A stretch of 64,000 nucleotides of DNA, taken from positions 2,542,001 to 2,606,000 of the forward strand of contig CAWGLV010000001.1 in the NCBI GenBank assembly GCA_963823495.1. The letters run 5' to 3'. The stretch comes from DATDAH01 sp963823495 (lineage in GTDB: Bacteria > Actinomycetota > Acidimicrobiia > Acidimicrobiales > DATDAH01). Both the position numbers and the translations under genes were made by a program. How positions within the stretch are numbered: position 1 is the first letter of the stretch; each line of letters starts with the position of its first letter. Positions 27,911 to 36,342 of this stretch are shown one piece after another. The notes under the pieces were generated by a model. The model worked only from the letters and a program-made list of their open reading frames with translations. It made no database searches and had not been told where the DNA came from.

Positions 27911-28585
27911 GTGGGTCCCACGGAGCGCTTCGCCGAGATCGTGCAGGGCCCGGACGAGGCGGTGCGCCTCGATGAGGCCTGGGCACTGCTCACGGCTCAT
28001 GCCCACCCCGCGGCGGATCCGGACGACCTGTTGGCAGGCCTCGACGACCTCGCGGCGGGTTGTCGGGTGCCGACCCTCGACGGGCTGCGCCACCACCTCT
28101 TCCTGGACCAGGGCTTCGTCGGGAACCAGGACGACTACTACGACCCGGCCAACAGCTACCTCGACGACGTGTTGGAGCGACATCTGGGCATCCCGATCAC
28201 CCTGGCGTTGTTGACCATGGAGGTCGGGCGCCGAATCGGGGTCCCGGTCGACGGGGTCGGGCTGCCGGGCCACTTCCTCCTGCGGGACCGGGTGGACCGT
28301 GATGTCTTCGTCGATGCCTTCCGCGGGGGCGAGGTCCTCGATCGGGACGGCTGCGTCACCGTGCTACGCCGGCTGCACGGCCCCGACGCCCAACTCGACC
28401 CCGACTGGCTGGAGCCGATCCGACGGCGGGCCATCCTGGAGCGGATGCTGGCCAACCTCGTGCGGGTCTTCCGGCACCGCGGGGCTCACGCCGACCTGCT
28501 GTGGGCCCGCGACCTCCAGGTCCAACTCGCGGTCGCCCGCAACGACCCTCGGGCCCGACTCCGCCTGCGGGCGGGGCTCAACTAG
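27911..28585 (+). CDS. SirB1/transglutaminase-like family protein
   Basis: This 224-residue protein resembles the SirB1/Transglut_core2 family: 'FLDQGFVGNQDDYYDPANSYLDDVLERHLGIPITLALLTMEVGRRIG' followed by 'VGLPGHFLLR'. The catalytic Cys of true transglutaminases is replaced by Thr at the expected site, as usual in this family, so enzymatic activity is doubtful. Its biological role is not established. It is followed nine bases later by a small membrane protein gene. Confidence 0.8.
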   Translation: MGPTERFAEIVQGPDEAVRLDEAWALLTAHAHPAADPDDLLAGLDDLAAGCRVPTLDGLRHHLFLDQGFVGNQDDYYDPANSYLDDVLERHLGIPITLALLTMEVGRRIGVPVDGVGLPGHFLLRDRVDRDVFVDAFRGGEVLDRDGCVTVLRRLHGPDAQLDPDWLEPIRRRAILERMLANLVRVFRHRGAHADLLWARDLQVQLAVARNDPRARLRLRAGLN

Positions 28586-28593
28586 CACGCGCC

Positions 28594-29019
28594 ATGGCCA
28601 TCCTCCTGTTGCTGGTGGCCACCGCGTTGGTCACCGCCGGCGTCGCCGTGCGCCGCAACGAGCGGCGGCGGCGGGACGAGGCCGCCGCGACCGTCGACCT
28701 CGAGGCCCACCGGGAAGGGGTCGCCCGTACGCTCGCCGACGGCCGCCGCGAGGAGATCCGCTGGAGCGAGGTGCAGGAGGTGGAGGTCATGACCACGAAC
28801 GTCGGTCCCCACCGTCATGACGGTGTGGTCCTGGTCCTGGCCGGACCGGGGGAGCGCGGCTGCCTGGTGCCCAGCCGTCTCGCGGTCGAGCACGGGGTCA
28901 TCGAACTGCTCCACGCCCTCCCCGGCTTCGACAGCCGTCGCCTCGTGGAGGCCATGGAGAAGCCGCCGCCCGCCCGGACGACCTGTTGGTCCCGGGCCGA
29001 GCCGTCGCCACTCCACTGA
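28594..29019 (+). CDS. Small membrane-anchored hypothetical protein
   Basis: This 141-residue protein has one N-terminal membrane helix (about 2-18), a basic/acidic linker (RRNERRRRDE) and a compact domain with 'EIRWSEVQEVEVMTTNVGPHRHDGVVLVLAG', resembling a PH-like or bPH2-type beta domain. I do not recognise a characterised family. It starts eight bases after the SirB1-like gene and probably shares its transcript. It ends eight bases from the convergent phosphatase gene. Confidence 0.6.
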   Translation: MAILLLLVATALVTAGVAVRRNERRRRDEAAATVDLEAHREGVARTLADGRREEIRWSEVQEVEVMTTNVGPHRHDGVVLVLAGPGERGCLVPSRLAVEHGVIELLHALPGFDSRRLVEAMEKPPPARTTCWSRAEPSPLH

Positions 29020-29027
29020 GCCCTGGG

Positions 29028-29621
29028 TCAGCCGTCCCGATCAGCGATCCGGAGGTGGCCGGACTCGTTGAGGGTGACGACGGAGCGTGCGCCGGACCGT
29101 GAGGCGCGCACCCGACTGATGCTGGTGTAGTCCGGGACGAAGAACATCAGCCGGTCGAGGCCCAGCAGGGCCGACAGGAAGGCGTTGATGGTGCCGCCGT
29201 GGCACACTGCGGCCACCGTGGCTCCGGGGTGGTCCTCGATGATCCCGTCGACCGCGGAGACGACCGACCGCTGGAACGCAACGGGGTCGAGGTCCCAGTC
29301 GCCGGCGACCATGGCGTGCCACCGAGGGTCATCGGCGGCCTTGAGCTCCTCGATCGGGATGTACCACGGGGCGTCGCGGTCGAACTCGGCCAGGCCGTCG
29401 ATCGTCGTCACCTCCGCCTCGAGCAGGCGGGCGAGCGGCTCGGCGGTCTCCTGGGCCCGGCGGAGGGGACTGGCCACCAGGGCGTCGATCTCCTCCTCGG
29501 CCAGCCACGCCGCGAGCGACGCGGCCTGGCGCCGTCCCTCCTCGCTCAGCTCCGGATCGGCCGGGCCGTCGCCGTCCTCGATGCGCACCGGCAGGGCATG
29601 GCGGATGAGGAGGAGGTCCAT
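29028..29621 (-). CDS. Histidine phosphatase family protein (phosphoglycerate mutase-like)
   Basis: This 197-residue enzyme has the phosphohistidine motif 'LLLIRHALPV', the second-half catalytic 'AAVCHGGTIN' and 'ASPLRRAQETAEPL'. The usual RHGE is replaced by RHAL, common in broad-specificity phosphatases of this superfamily. The substrate is unknown. ATG 29621 has a TAGGCT box nine bases upstream, and the gene diverges from pyruvate kinase. Confidence 0.88.
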   Translation of the reverse strand: MDLLLIRHALPVRIEDGDGPADPELSEEGRRQAASLAAWLAEEEIDALVASPLRRAQETAEPLARLLEAEVTTIDGLAEFDRDAPWYIPIEELKAADDPRWHAMVAGDWDLDPVAFQRSVVSAVDGIIEDHPGATVAAVCHGGTINAFLSALLGLDRLMFFVPDYTSISRVRASRSGARSVVTLNESGHLRIADRDG

Positions 29622-29630
29622 CGCGGGCGG

Positions 29631-29636
29631 AGCCTA
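29631..29636 (-). promoter_or_regulatory. -10 box of the histidine phosphatase gene
   Basis: TAGGCT on the minus strand, nine bases before ATG 29621. Confidence 0.45.
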
Positions 29637-29668
29637 GCTATTGCCCCGGTTGCGGCCGTCGCCGTCGC

Positions 29669-29674
29669 TAGCGT
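29669..29674 (+). promoter_or_regulatory. -10 box of pyk
   Basis: TAGCGT lies six bases before GTG 29681, predicting a leaderless pyruvate kinase mRNA. Confidence 0.5.
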
Positions 29675-29680
29675 GAGGTC

Positions 29681-31111
29681 GTGCGTCGCCGGACCAAGAT
29701 CATCGCCACGATCGGGCCGGCGTCGGACGGGGATGCCACCCTCGTCGCCCTGATCGAGGCGGGGATGGACGTGGCCCGCCTGGGCCTCGCCCACCAGGAC
29801 CTGGACACGCACCTCGATCGCTACGACCGCATCCGCAAGGCCGCCGTCGAGGCGGACCGCCCGGTCGGGATCCTCGTCGACCTCCCTGGCCCGAAGGTGC
29901 GGGCCGGCCGCTTCGCCGAGGGCGGCGTCGAGCTGATCGAGGGGGAGCGCCTCCGCCTGACCCCGGGCTACAGCCAGAGCACGCCTGAGGTGGTCGAGGT
30001 CGGCTACGAACGCCTCGTCAACGACGTCGAGATCGGCGACCGCCTCCTCTTCGGCGACGGTGCCGTGGTCATCGAGGTCGTGGACAAGACCGCCTCGGAC
30101 CTCGTGGCCACCGTCTGTCACGGCGCGCGGGTGCACGGCCGGCCCGGGGTGCACATCCCCTCGGACCGCCTGCGCATCGCCTCACCCACCCCCGACGACC
30201 TCCGGATGCTCGACGCCTTCGTGGAGCGGGGGGTCGACATCGTCGCCATCTCCTTCGTCCGCTCCGCTCACGACATCCGGCGGGTGGGCACCGAACCCCA
30301 TCCGCGGGGACCGCTCGTCGTGGCCAAGATCGAGACGCGGGCGGCCGTGCAGAACCTGGAGGGGATCATCCAGGCCAGCGGCGCGATCATGGTCGCCCGG
30401 GGCGATCTCGGCGCCGAGATGCCGATCGCGGAGATCCCGCACCTGCAGAAGCACATCATCCGCACCTGCATCGCCCTCGGCCGCCCGGCCATCACCGCCA
30501 CCCAGATGCTCGAGTCGATGGTCCACGCGGCCACCCCGACCCGGGCGGAGGTCACCGACGTGGCCAACGCCGTCTTCGACGGCACCAGCGTGGTCATGCT
30601 GTCCGGGGAGACCGCCATCGGCCACGATCCCGTGCTCACGGTGCGAACCATGGCCGACATCGCCCGACGAGCCGACGAGGAGTTCGACTACGACGGCTGG
30701 GCACCGCACCTCACCGAACTGGTCCGCACCGAGGAGGGCGACGCCGACGCCCGGGTGACCGACACCATGACCATGGCGGCTTGGCGGGTGGCCAGTGAGA
30801 TGAACGCCGACGCGATCCTCTGCATGTCCCGCACCGGCTTCACCGTTCGCGCCATGGCCCGGTTCCGGCCCGAGACCAAGATCCTCGGCTTCTCACCTGA
30901 CGAGCGCACCGTCCGCCAACTCACCATGAGCTGGGGGGCCCAACCCATGATCGTCGAGCAGCGGGGGAGCAACGAGGCGATGGTCCGAGCGATCGTGCGC
31001 AGCGCCCGCGAGCACGGCCACGTGCGCTCGGGGGACACCGTCGTGGTCCTCGCGGGTTCCGACGACCGGTCCCGGGCCACCGACGTCCTGCGTCTGGTGC
31101 GGGTGCCCTGA
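29681..31111 (+). CDS. pyk: Pyruvate kinase, divergent cation site
   Basis: This 476-residue glycolytic enzyme converts phosphoenolpyruvate and ADP to pyruvate and ATP. The core motifs are present: 'KIIATIGPAS', the catalytic Lys in 'VVAKIETRAAVQNL', 'MVARGDLGAEMP' and 'TATQMLESM'. At the monovalent-cation site the usual RxNxSHG reads RLGLAHQ (Gly35 and Ala37 instead of Asn and Ser), and 'VDLPGPKVR' has Leu68 for Thr and Lys72 where K-dependent enzymes have Glu. By family knowledge Lys at that site marks potassium-independent enzymes. The C-terminal domain is full length. Confidence 0.93.
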   Translation: MRRRTKIIATIGPASDGDATLVALIEAGMDVARLGLAHQDLDTHLDRYDRIRKAAVEADRPVGILVDLPGPKVRAGRFAEGGVELIEGERLRLTPGYSQSTPEVVEVGYERLVNDVEIGDRLLFGDGAVVIEVVDKTASDLVATVCHGARVHGRPGVHIPSDRLRIASPTPDDLRMLDAFVERGVDIVAISFVRSAHDIRRVGTEPHPRGPLVVAKIETRAAVQNLEGIIQASGAIMVARGDLGAEMPIAEIPHLQKHIIRTCIALGRPAITATQMLESMVHAATPTRAEVTDVANAVFDGTSVVMLSGETAIGHDPVLTVRTMADIARRADEEFDYDGWAPHLTELVRTEEGDADARVTDTMTMAAWRVASEMNADAILCMSRTGFTVRAMARFRPETKILGFSPDERTVRQLTMSWGAQPMIVEQRGSNEAMVRAIVRSAREHGHVRSGDTVVVLAGSDDRSRATDVLRLVRVP

Positions 31112-31233
31112 GCCCGAGGAACCTGGGCGGGGCCGCCGCGGCCCGGTCCAGTCCCGAGCGGCGGACGCCGGGCCCCGCCCGCCGCCCACGACTGCGCTGG
31201 AGGGACCGGCTGCGGCGGGGGCCGAGCGTCTTC

Positions 31234-32097
31234 GTGCTGTCCGGTGGCGGGAACCTCGGTGCGCTGCAGGTGGGCATGCTGCGGGCGCTCACCGAACGGG
31301 ACATCCGCCCCGACCTCGTCCTCGGCTGCTCGGTCGGCGCGTTGAACGGCGCGGCCTACGCCGCGGACCCGACCGTGGCCGGTGTCAGCCGGCTCGAAGA
31401 CCTCTGGCTGCGCCTGGCGGGACCCGACATCATGCCCGCCGGCCGCTGGCTGCCCTCGACGGTCCAACTGGCCATGAAGGGCGACGCCATCCACGGCAAC
31501 CAGGGACTCCGCGAGTTGATCCAGCGGATCCTGCGGCCCACCCGCTTCGACCAACTCCGCATCCCGTTCCAGTGCGTGGCGACCCAACTCGATCCACCCG
31601 CCGAGGTCTGGTTCGAGGACGGTGACCTGCACACGGCGATCCTCGCCTCCGCCGCGCTCCCGGCCGTCTTCCCCATCGTCACCGTCGACGGCCATCGGTA
31701 CCTCGACGGCGGCATCGCCAACGACATCCCCGTGAGCCGGGCGGCGGACCTCGGGGCCGAACTGGCCTATGTGCTCAACGTCGGCACCCTCGACCGGGAC
31801 TTCACCGAGCCCAAGCGCCCCATCGACGTGGCGCTGCAGGCGTTGTGGCTCACCCGCCGGCTGCGCTACGACGAGGACCGCGTCCGACTGGCCGAGCAGA
31901 TGGAGATGGTCTTCCTGCCCTACGGCTCACCGCCGCGGACCCGCTACGACGACTTCAGCCACAGCGCCGAGCTCATCACCCAGGCCTACGCCGCGACCGC
32001 GGCCCACCTCGACGCCGTGGTGGGCGACGAGCCCGACCCGGCCCCGGTGATGCCCCTGGAGGGCGGCCCGGGCCGGGTGCCTAGGGTGCAGCCATGA
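31234..32097 (+). CDS. Patatin-like phospholipase (RssA type)
   Basis: This 287-residue hydrolase has the oxyanion hole 'LSGGGNLGALQVGML', the nucleophile elbow 'LGCSVGALNG' (GCSVG instead of GxSxG-Thr) and the catalytic Asp in 'YLDGGIANDIP'. It probably hydrolyses lipid acyl esters. GTG 31234 is the only conventional start, yet it removes most of the first beta strand (SVFVLSGGG). The frame is open upstream to the end of pyk, so a CTG (31192 or 31210) may be used. The stop overlaps the next ATG (ATGA). Confidence 0.85.
   Translation: MLSGGGNLGALQVGMLRALTERDIRPDLVLGCSVGALNGAAYAADPTVAGVSRLEDLWLRLAGPDIMPAGRWLPSTVQLAMKGDAIHGNQGLRELIQRILRPTRFDQLRIPFQCVATQLDPPAEVWFEDGDLHTAILASAALPAVFPIVTVDGHRYLDGGIANDIPVSRAADLGAELAYVLNVGTLDRDFTEPKRPIDVALQALWLTRRLRYDEDRVRLAEQMEMVFLPYGSPPRTRYDDFSHSAELITQAYAATAAHLDAVVGDEPDPAPVMPLEGGPGRVPRVQP
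32082..32087 (+). promoter_or_regulatory. -10 box of the DUF3151 gene
   Basis: TAGGGT lies six bases before ATG 32094, inside the 3' end of the patatin gene, so the DUF3151 gene may have its own leaderless transcript as well as coupling. Confidence 0.4.
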
Positions 32098-32510
32098 GCG
32101 ACATCAGCTTCACCTCCGGGCCACCGGAGACCGTCCTGGACCGCGAGCCCGAGGCGGCGCTGAACGCGCTGGTCGACGCCGGCGAGGACGTGGCGGCCGT
32201 CGGCAGGGTGTGCATGCAGTACCCCCGCTTCCTGGCCGGCTGGGCCCGGCTGGGCGACCTCGCCCCTGACCAGGCGTTCGCCTATGCCGCCTATCGCACC
32301 GGCTACCACCGCGGCCTGGATCGGCTGCGCCAGAACGGGTGGCGAGGCAGCGGCTATGTCCGCTGGGCGCACGAGGAGAACCGCGGCTTCCTGACCGCCC
32401 TCGCCGGCCTGGGTCGCATCGCCGAGGCCATCGGCGAGGAGGACGAAGCCGAACGCTGTGCCGTCTTCCTTCTCCAGTTGGACCCGGACTGGCCACCCAG
32501 CGGGGACTGA
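32094..32510 (+). CDS. DUF3151 family protein
   Basis: This 138-residue soluble protein is helix-rich and matches the actinobacterial DUF3151 family, with 'AYAAYRTGYHRGLDRLRQNGWRGSGYVRW' as the most conserved-looking stretch. The function of the family is not known to me. It begins in a four-base overlap with the patatin gene and also has a leaderless-type box just upstream. The next gene is convergent. Confidence 0.8.
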   Translation: MSDISFTSGPPETVLDREPEAALNALVDAGEDVAAVGRVCMQYPRFLAGWARLGDLAPDQAFAYAAYRTGYHRGLDRLRQNGWRGSGYVRWAHEENRGFLTALAGLGRIAEAIGEEDEAERCAVFLLQLDPDWPPSGD

Positions 32511-32532
32511 GGGTCGGGCGCCGGTCCGTTCG

Positions 32533-33213
32533 CTATGTCGCGTCCGCCGTCCCGGCCGGGGCCGCCGACCACGGCCCGCTGCTCTGGAGGGCCTGAACGC
32601 CGAGGAAGCCCAGCGCGACCAGCTGGAGCGCGAGCCCGATGAGCCCCAAGGCGTCAACCCCGGGAATGACGCCGGCGGCGAAGGCGACCACCCCGATCGC
32701 CTGGGCGACCGGCAACCAGGCGGGAACGGTCCGTGACCGGTACAGGCCGAAGGCCAGGATCAACCAGCCCACGAAGTAGCCCATGGACACGACGAACAGG
32801 ATCGCCATGCGTTTGCTGTCGTCGACCGACCTCGCCAAGATCACCATCGCGTCGGGATCCTGGCCGGGCAGGGCCATGATCGTCAGCAGCAGCTCGAGGC
32901 CCTGGATGGCGACGACCGCGACCAGGCCGATCAGGGTGACCGTGCCTCCGACCAGCCCGAGACCATCCGCGCCTCCGCGCCGGCAGACATGGACGACGGC
33001 AAGCACCGCCCCGATGAACAGGGTGATCCCCACCAGCCCGATCGCCGAGCCCGTCCACCAGCGAACGGGTCCGTCCCTGACCTCCTCGAGCGCGTCCTCG
33101 AAGGGTCCGGCCCGCATCCCGACCTGCACGATGAAGCCCACGAGGAGGATCAACGGCGCGCCCACCAGACAGATCCCCGCCCCGCCCCGCCGCCAGTTGT
33201 CCTTGTCGCCCAT
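32533..33213 (-). CDS. Polytopic membrane protein of unknown function
   Basis: This 226-residue integral membrane protein has six or so hydrophobic segments (about residues 12-32, 52-74, 86-112, 130-150, 160-180 and 185-212), joined by short loops. A basic start (MGDKDNWRRGG) suggests a cytoplasmic N-terminus. I recognise no family with certainty. ATG 33213 is preceded by GGGGGATC, an adequate ribosome site. It stands alone between convergent and divergent neighbours. Confidence 0.75.
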   Translation of the reverse strand: MGDKDNWRRGGAGICLVGAPLILLVGFIVQVGMRAGPFEDALEEVRDGPVRWWTGSAIGLVGITLFIGAVLAVVHVCRRGGADGLGLVGGTVTLIGLVAVVAIQGLELLLTIMALPGQDPDAMVILARSVDDSKRMAILFVVSMGYFVGWLILAFGLYRSRTVPAWLPVAQAIGVVAFAAGVIPGVDALGLIGLALQLVALGFLGVQALQSSGPWSAAPAGTADAT

Positions 33214-33371
33214 TGATCCCCCGGTGTTCCTCCGGCTCGTGTCCGGACCCCGCTCACCGTAGACCAGAGTTCGGCCGCGAACCCTTGATCGCGGTTTCGT
33301 CCAGGTTTCCCGCGACTCCGCAACCTCACCGGGCGCGGGTCGGTGGAGCCACGCCCACGAGGCTGAACGTT

Positions 33372-33377
33372 TAGGTT
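33372..33377 (+). promoter_or_regulatory. -10 box of the flavin reductase gene
   Basis: TAGGTT lies six bases before ATG 33384 (leaderless). Confidence 0.5.
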
Positions 33378-33383
33378 TCAGCC

Positions 33384-33944
33384 ATGACCGCACCGGGTGG
33401 AGGTGGACCAATCGGGCCGTACCCGCCCGGCGTCGACACCGACGATCAGGAGGAGGCGTACGACCGGCTGCGGCGGCGGGTGCTGTGGACGCTGCCGTCG
33501 GGGCTCTACGTCGTGGGCAGCCGGGCGGGGGAGCGTCGTAACGGCATGACCGTCAACTGGGTCAGCCAGGTCAGCTTCGAGCCCAAGCTGATCGCCATAA
33601 GCGTCGAGAACACCGCCGTGACCCACGAGCTCATCAGCACGGGCGGTGTGTTCGCCCTCAACACCGTCGCCCGGGAGGACCGGGCGATCGTGCGGAAGTT
33701 CACCAAGCCGGTCGAGGTCGATGGCGAGGCCATGACCCTCAACGGCTTCCCGTTCCACGACGGGCTCAGTGGCGCGCCCATCCTCGACCAGGCCCCGGCC
33801 TACCTGGACTGCGAGGTGCGCCGGGCCGTCGATGTCGGCAACCACACCCTGTTCATGGGGGAGGTGGTCGACGCCGGCTTCCAGGCCGACGAGGAGACCG
33901 AGGTCCTCCGCATGGAGGACACCCGCATGAACTACGGCGGCTGA
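33384..33944 (+). CDS. Flavin reductase-like FMN-binding protein
   Basis: This 186-residue protein has the flavin_reduct split-barrel fold: 'LPSGLYVVGSRAGERRNGMTVNWVSQVSFEPKLIAISVEN' followed by 'GGVFALNTVARED'. It would bind FMN and use NAD(P)H to reduce flavin for a partner oxygenase, or act on its own. No oxygenase gene is adjacent. The N-terminal 25 residues are Gly/Pro-rich and probably disordered. Confidence 0.87.
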   Translation: MTAPGGGGPIGPYPPGVDTDDQEEAYDRLRRRVLWTLPSGLYVVGSRAGERRNGMTVNWVSQVSFEPKLIAISVENTAVTHELISTGGVFALNTVAREDRAIVRKFTKPVEVDGEAMTLNGFPFHDGLSGAPILDQAPAYLDCEVRRAVDVGNHTLFMGEVVDAGFQADEETEVLRMEDTRMNYGG

Positions 33945-33974
33945 AGTCCGCCCGAGCGAGCCGGCGCCGTTCGC

Positions 33975-35579
33975 TCAGAGGCCACAGGTGGCCTCGCCAC
34001 CGGGGGCATCGAACGACTCGGTGAGCACGCCGTCGAGATAGACGTCGAGACGCAGGGCTACCGGTCGGCAGGCCCGCTCGATGGCGACAGACCCGCGGGC
34101 GCGCCCGTCACTGGACTCCTCGCTGAACCGTGCCAACTCCGGGGCCTGCACGAACGCCGCGCCGTCGGCCGGCTGCTCATAGAGGTACAGCGACACGTCA
34201 GTCGAGTCGGGAAGGCCCGACCACGCGAGGTCGAGGACGACCTCATCACCGTCGAGGGCCATCCGATCGAGCCGCAGGGCGACACGGTCGGGCAGCTCGG
34301 GTTGGTCGGACTGGCCCGTGACGAGTTCCCGCTCGCGCTCGGCGAGGCGGTCCCGGACCTCGGCCACGCGGGACGCGAGCGACGGATCGGTGTGCTCCAC
34401 GAACTCGAGCAGGGTGAGGGCTTCGGCCACCACCTCGCGGTTCTGGACGGAGGCTCCTTCGGTGTCGAGCAGGTCCCCGGCGGCCGCGAACGCCGCGGCG
34501 ACGGCCTCTGGGTTCCCCCGCGCCAGCTCGGCCACGCCCATGACCACATGGACCTCCGGCGACCGGTCGTTGACCGCCGCCGCCTCATCGAGCCGCCGGA
34601 CGGCGCCGTCGTAGTCGCCGTCATAGAAGCGGTAGAGGCCGGACAGCAGGAGACCGGCGAAATCCTGGTCCAGGCCCAGCCGCACGGCCTCGTCGGCATC
34701 CTGGCGGGCCTGGTCGACGAGCTCGCCCTCGGTGCTGACCACGGCGAGGGTCCGCCTGAAGTCCGGGTTCGCAGCCAGGAACGCCGCGAGCGACCGACCG
34801 TTGTAGGCGGGCACGAAGTCCGAGTCGAGCTCGATCGCCCGGTCGTAGGCCCTGATCGCGCCGTCGAGCTCGCCGTAGGTCGTCGCCGTGTCACCCGCGG
34901 CGACGGCCTCGATCGCGTCGTCGGGGGTGAACGGCACCTCGCGGTGGTGGATCCAGAGCGCCCACCCCACGACGTAAGCCGCGAGCACCAACCCGGGGAC
35001 GAGGATGGGCGGCCGGGTCTTGCGACTGAGCACCATCGTGAACCCGACCAGGAAGAGGGCCACGGCCAGCGTGGTCAGGACGGTCTGGTACTGGGACGCC
35101 CGGTTGTTGAAGGTCACCCGGGTCTCGGCGAGCGCCTTGCGCTCCAGGTCGAGACGGTTCGCCTCGAGGGTCAGCGTCCGCCCCAACGCCTCGCGGTCCA
35201 CTCCCGCCAAGGAGTCGCGGCCCTCGCCCGATCCCGCAGCATCGGCCTCGAGCCGACCACTCTGGACGAGGGTCTGCTGCTCGGCGTCGACGTCGGTCTC
35301 GAGACCGAGCACCGTGGCCCGGTTGACGTTGGCCCGCAGCGAGTCAACCGCCACCCGGGTCGTCTCCCGGGCGTAGTGGGACTCGTTCGTCCCGGCGTCG
35401 GACTCCAGGATGTTGATCCAGGCACCGATGACCGCCAAGAGGGCCAGGACGACCGCCACGCGGCGCCGGTAGCGGTTGTCACGCTCCTCCTGGTCGGCGG
35501 CGGCCGCCGCCGACCGCCCCGGTGACGTGGCAGGCTCGGCCCCCGCCTCGCCGACCTCCTCTGCGCCCGGGTCGGTCAC
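33975..35579 (-). CDS. Membrane protein with C-terminal TPR-like repeats
   Basis: This 534-residue protein has an acidic cytoplasmic N-terminus, a first helix (about 50-66), an external helical region with coiled-coil character (about 70-165), and two helices (about 170-210). TPR-like repeats follow, such as 'GELDGAIRAYDRAIELDSDFVPAYNGRSLA' and 'DYDGAVRRLDEAAAV' (about 235-400), then a beta-rich C-terminal domain with two Cys. Start GTG overlaps the stop of the upstream membrane-protein gene by four bases. It is a scaffold-like architecture of unknown function, probably working with its coupled neighbour. Confidence 0.75.
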   Translation of the reverse strand: MTDPGAEEVGEAGAEPATSPGRSAAAAADQEERDNRYRRRVAVVLALLAVIGAWINILESDAGTNESHYARETTRVAVDSLRANVNRATVLGLETDVDAEQQTLVQSGRLEADAAGSGEGRDSLAGVDREALGRTLTLEANRLDLERKALAETRVTFNNRASQYQTVLTTLAVALFLVGFTMVLSRKTRPPILVPGLVLAAYVVGWALWIHHREVPFTPDDAIEAVAAGDTATTYGELDGAIRAYDRAIELDSDFVPAYNGRSLAAFLAANPDFRRTLAVVSTEGELVDQARQDADEAVRLGLDQDFAGLLLSGLYRFYDGDYDGAVRRLDEAAAVNDRSPEVHVVMGVAELARGNPEAVAAAFAAAGDLLDTEGASVQNREVVAEALTLLEFVEHTDPSLASRVAEVRDRLAERERELVTGQSDQPELPDRVALRLDRMALDGDEVVLDLAWSGLPDSTDVSLYLYEQPADGAAFVQAPELARFSEESSDGRARGSVAIERACRPVALRLDVYLDGVLTESFDAPGGEATCGL

Positions 35580-36217
35580 GTCACGAAGGGCCCCAGGAAG
35601 GCCCCGAAGACGGCGACGACGTAGGCCAGGGCGCCGAGGGGCGCAGCGACCTGACGAACCCGCGAGCTCGCCGTCACCTCGGCGGCGGTGAAGAGGACGA
35701 CCGACATCAGGAGCAACGCCCCCCATTGGGTGAGCGTCCGCACCCGGGCCCGGATGGAATCGGAGTCATCGGCCAGCACCTGGGGGTCGGCGGCGCCGGT
35801 GGCGGTCAGGCCGGTCGTCGCCGCCGTGGTCAACTCGGCGATGCGTTCGGTGATGTCGAACGGACGGGGCTCATCGGTGACAAGGCGCGGGTCGGCCACC
35901 GTCGCCCGACCGAACACCCCGCTGGCGAAGGCTCGCTCGGTGGCCTCGGTCCGGACCTGCTCGGACTCGGCGGGAGGCAGCGAGTCCGACACCGCGTAGT
36001 CGGCCAGGTAGCGGTCGTACTGCCTGGCCTGGCGCGCCGCCTCGACCGCGACCTCGATCCGGACCTGCTGGCTGTCGATCTCCTGGCCGACCGACTGACG
36101 GTCGTCGAAGTTCGCGGTCGACCCGATCTGGCCCGCCCGCCACGCGAACAGTCCCGCGGTGATCGTGACCAACCCGATGGCGAAGGCGATCAGTCGCTTC
36201 TGGAGGTCAACCGACAC
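35576..36217 (-). CDS. Membrane protein of unknown function, coupled to TPR protein
   Basis: This 213-residue protein has one N-terminal helix (about 8-26), a long extracytoplasmic helical and polar region (30-155) with many Gln, Arg and Asp, and two closing helices (about 164-210). The layout echoes the N-terminal half of the downstream protein, which also has a helix, an external region and two helices. The two genes may therefore be paralogous in part. GTG 36217 has a strong AGGGAGGGGG ribosome site. The function is unknown. Confidence 0.72.
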   Translation of the reverse strand: MSVDLQKRLIAFAIGLVTITAGLFAWRAGQIGSTANFDDRQSVGQEIDSQQVRIEVAVEAARQARQYDRYLADYAVSDSLPPAESEQVRTEATERAFASGVFGRATVADPRLVTDEPRPFDITERIAELTTAATTGLTATGAADPQVLADDSDSIRARVRTLTQWGALLLMSVVLFTAAEVTASSRVRQVAAPLGALAYVVAVFGAFLGPFVT

Positions 36218-36328
36218 GTTGGATCGCCCCCTCCCTGACCGTCACCCCGCGAATCCAACACGGGTTCGAGGCAACCCCGCAAGTCACCCCACGCCGCCCC
36301 GCCGCCGACGGCGCCCGAGGCCAAGACC

Positions 36329-36334
36329 TACGAT
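36329..36334 (+). promoter_or_regulatory. -10 box of the S1P-lyase-like gene
   Basis: TACGAT lies eight bases before GTG 36343 (leaderless). Confidence 0.5.
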
Positions 36335-36342
36335 CCCGGGCC

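Noticed and set aside
31112..31230. A terminator after pyk.
   Set aside because: G+C-rich but no clear hairpin followed by T residues.
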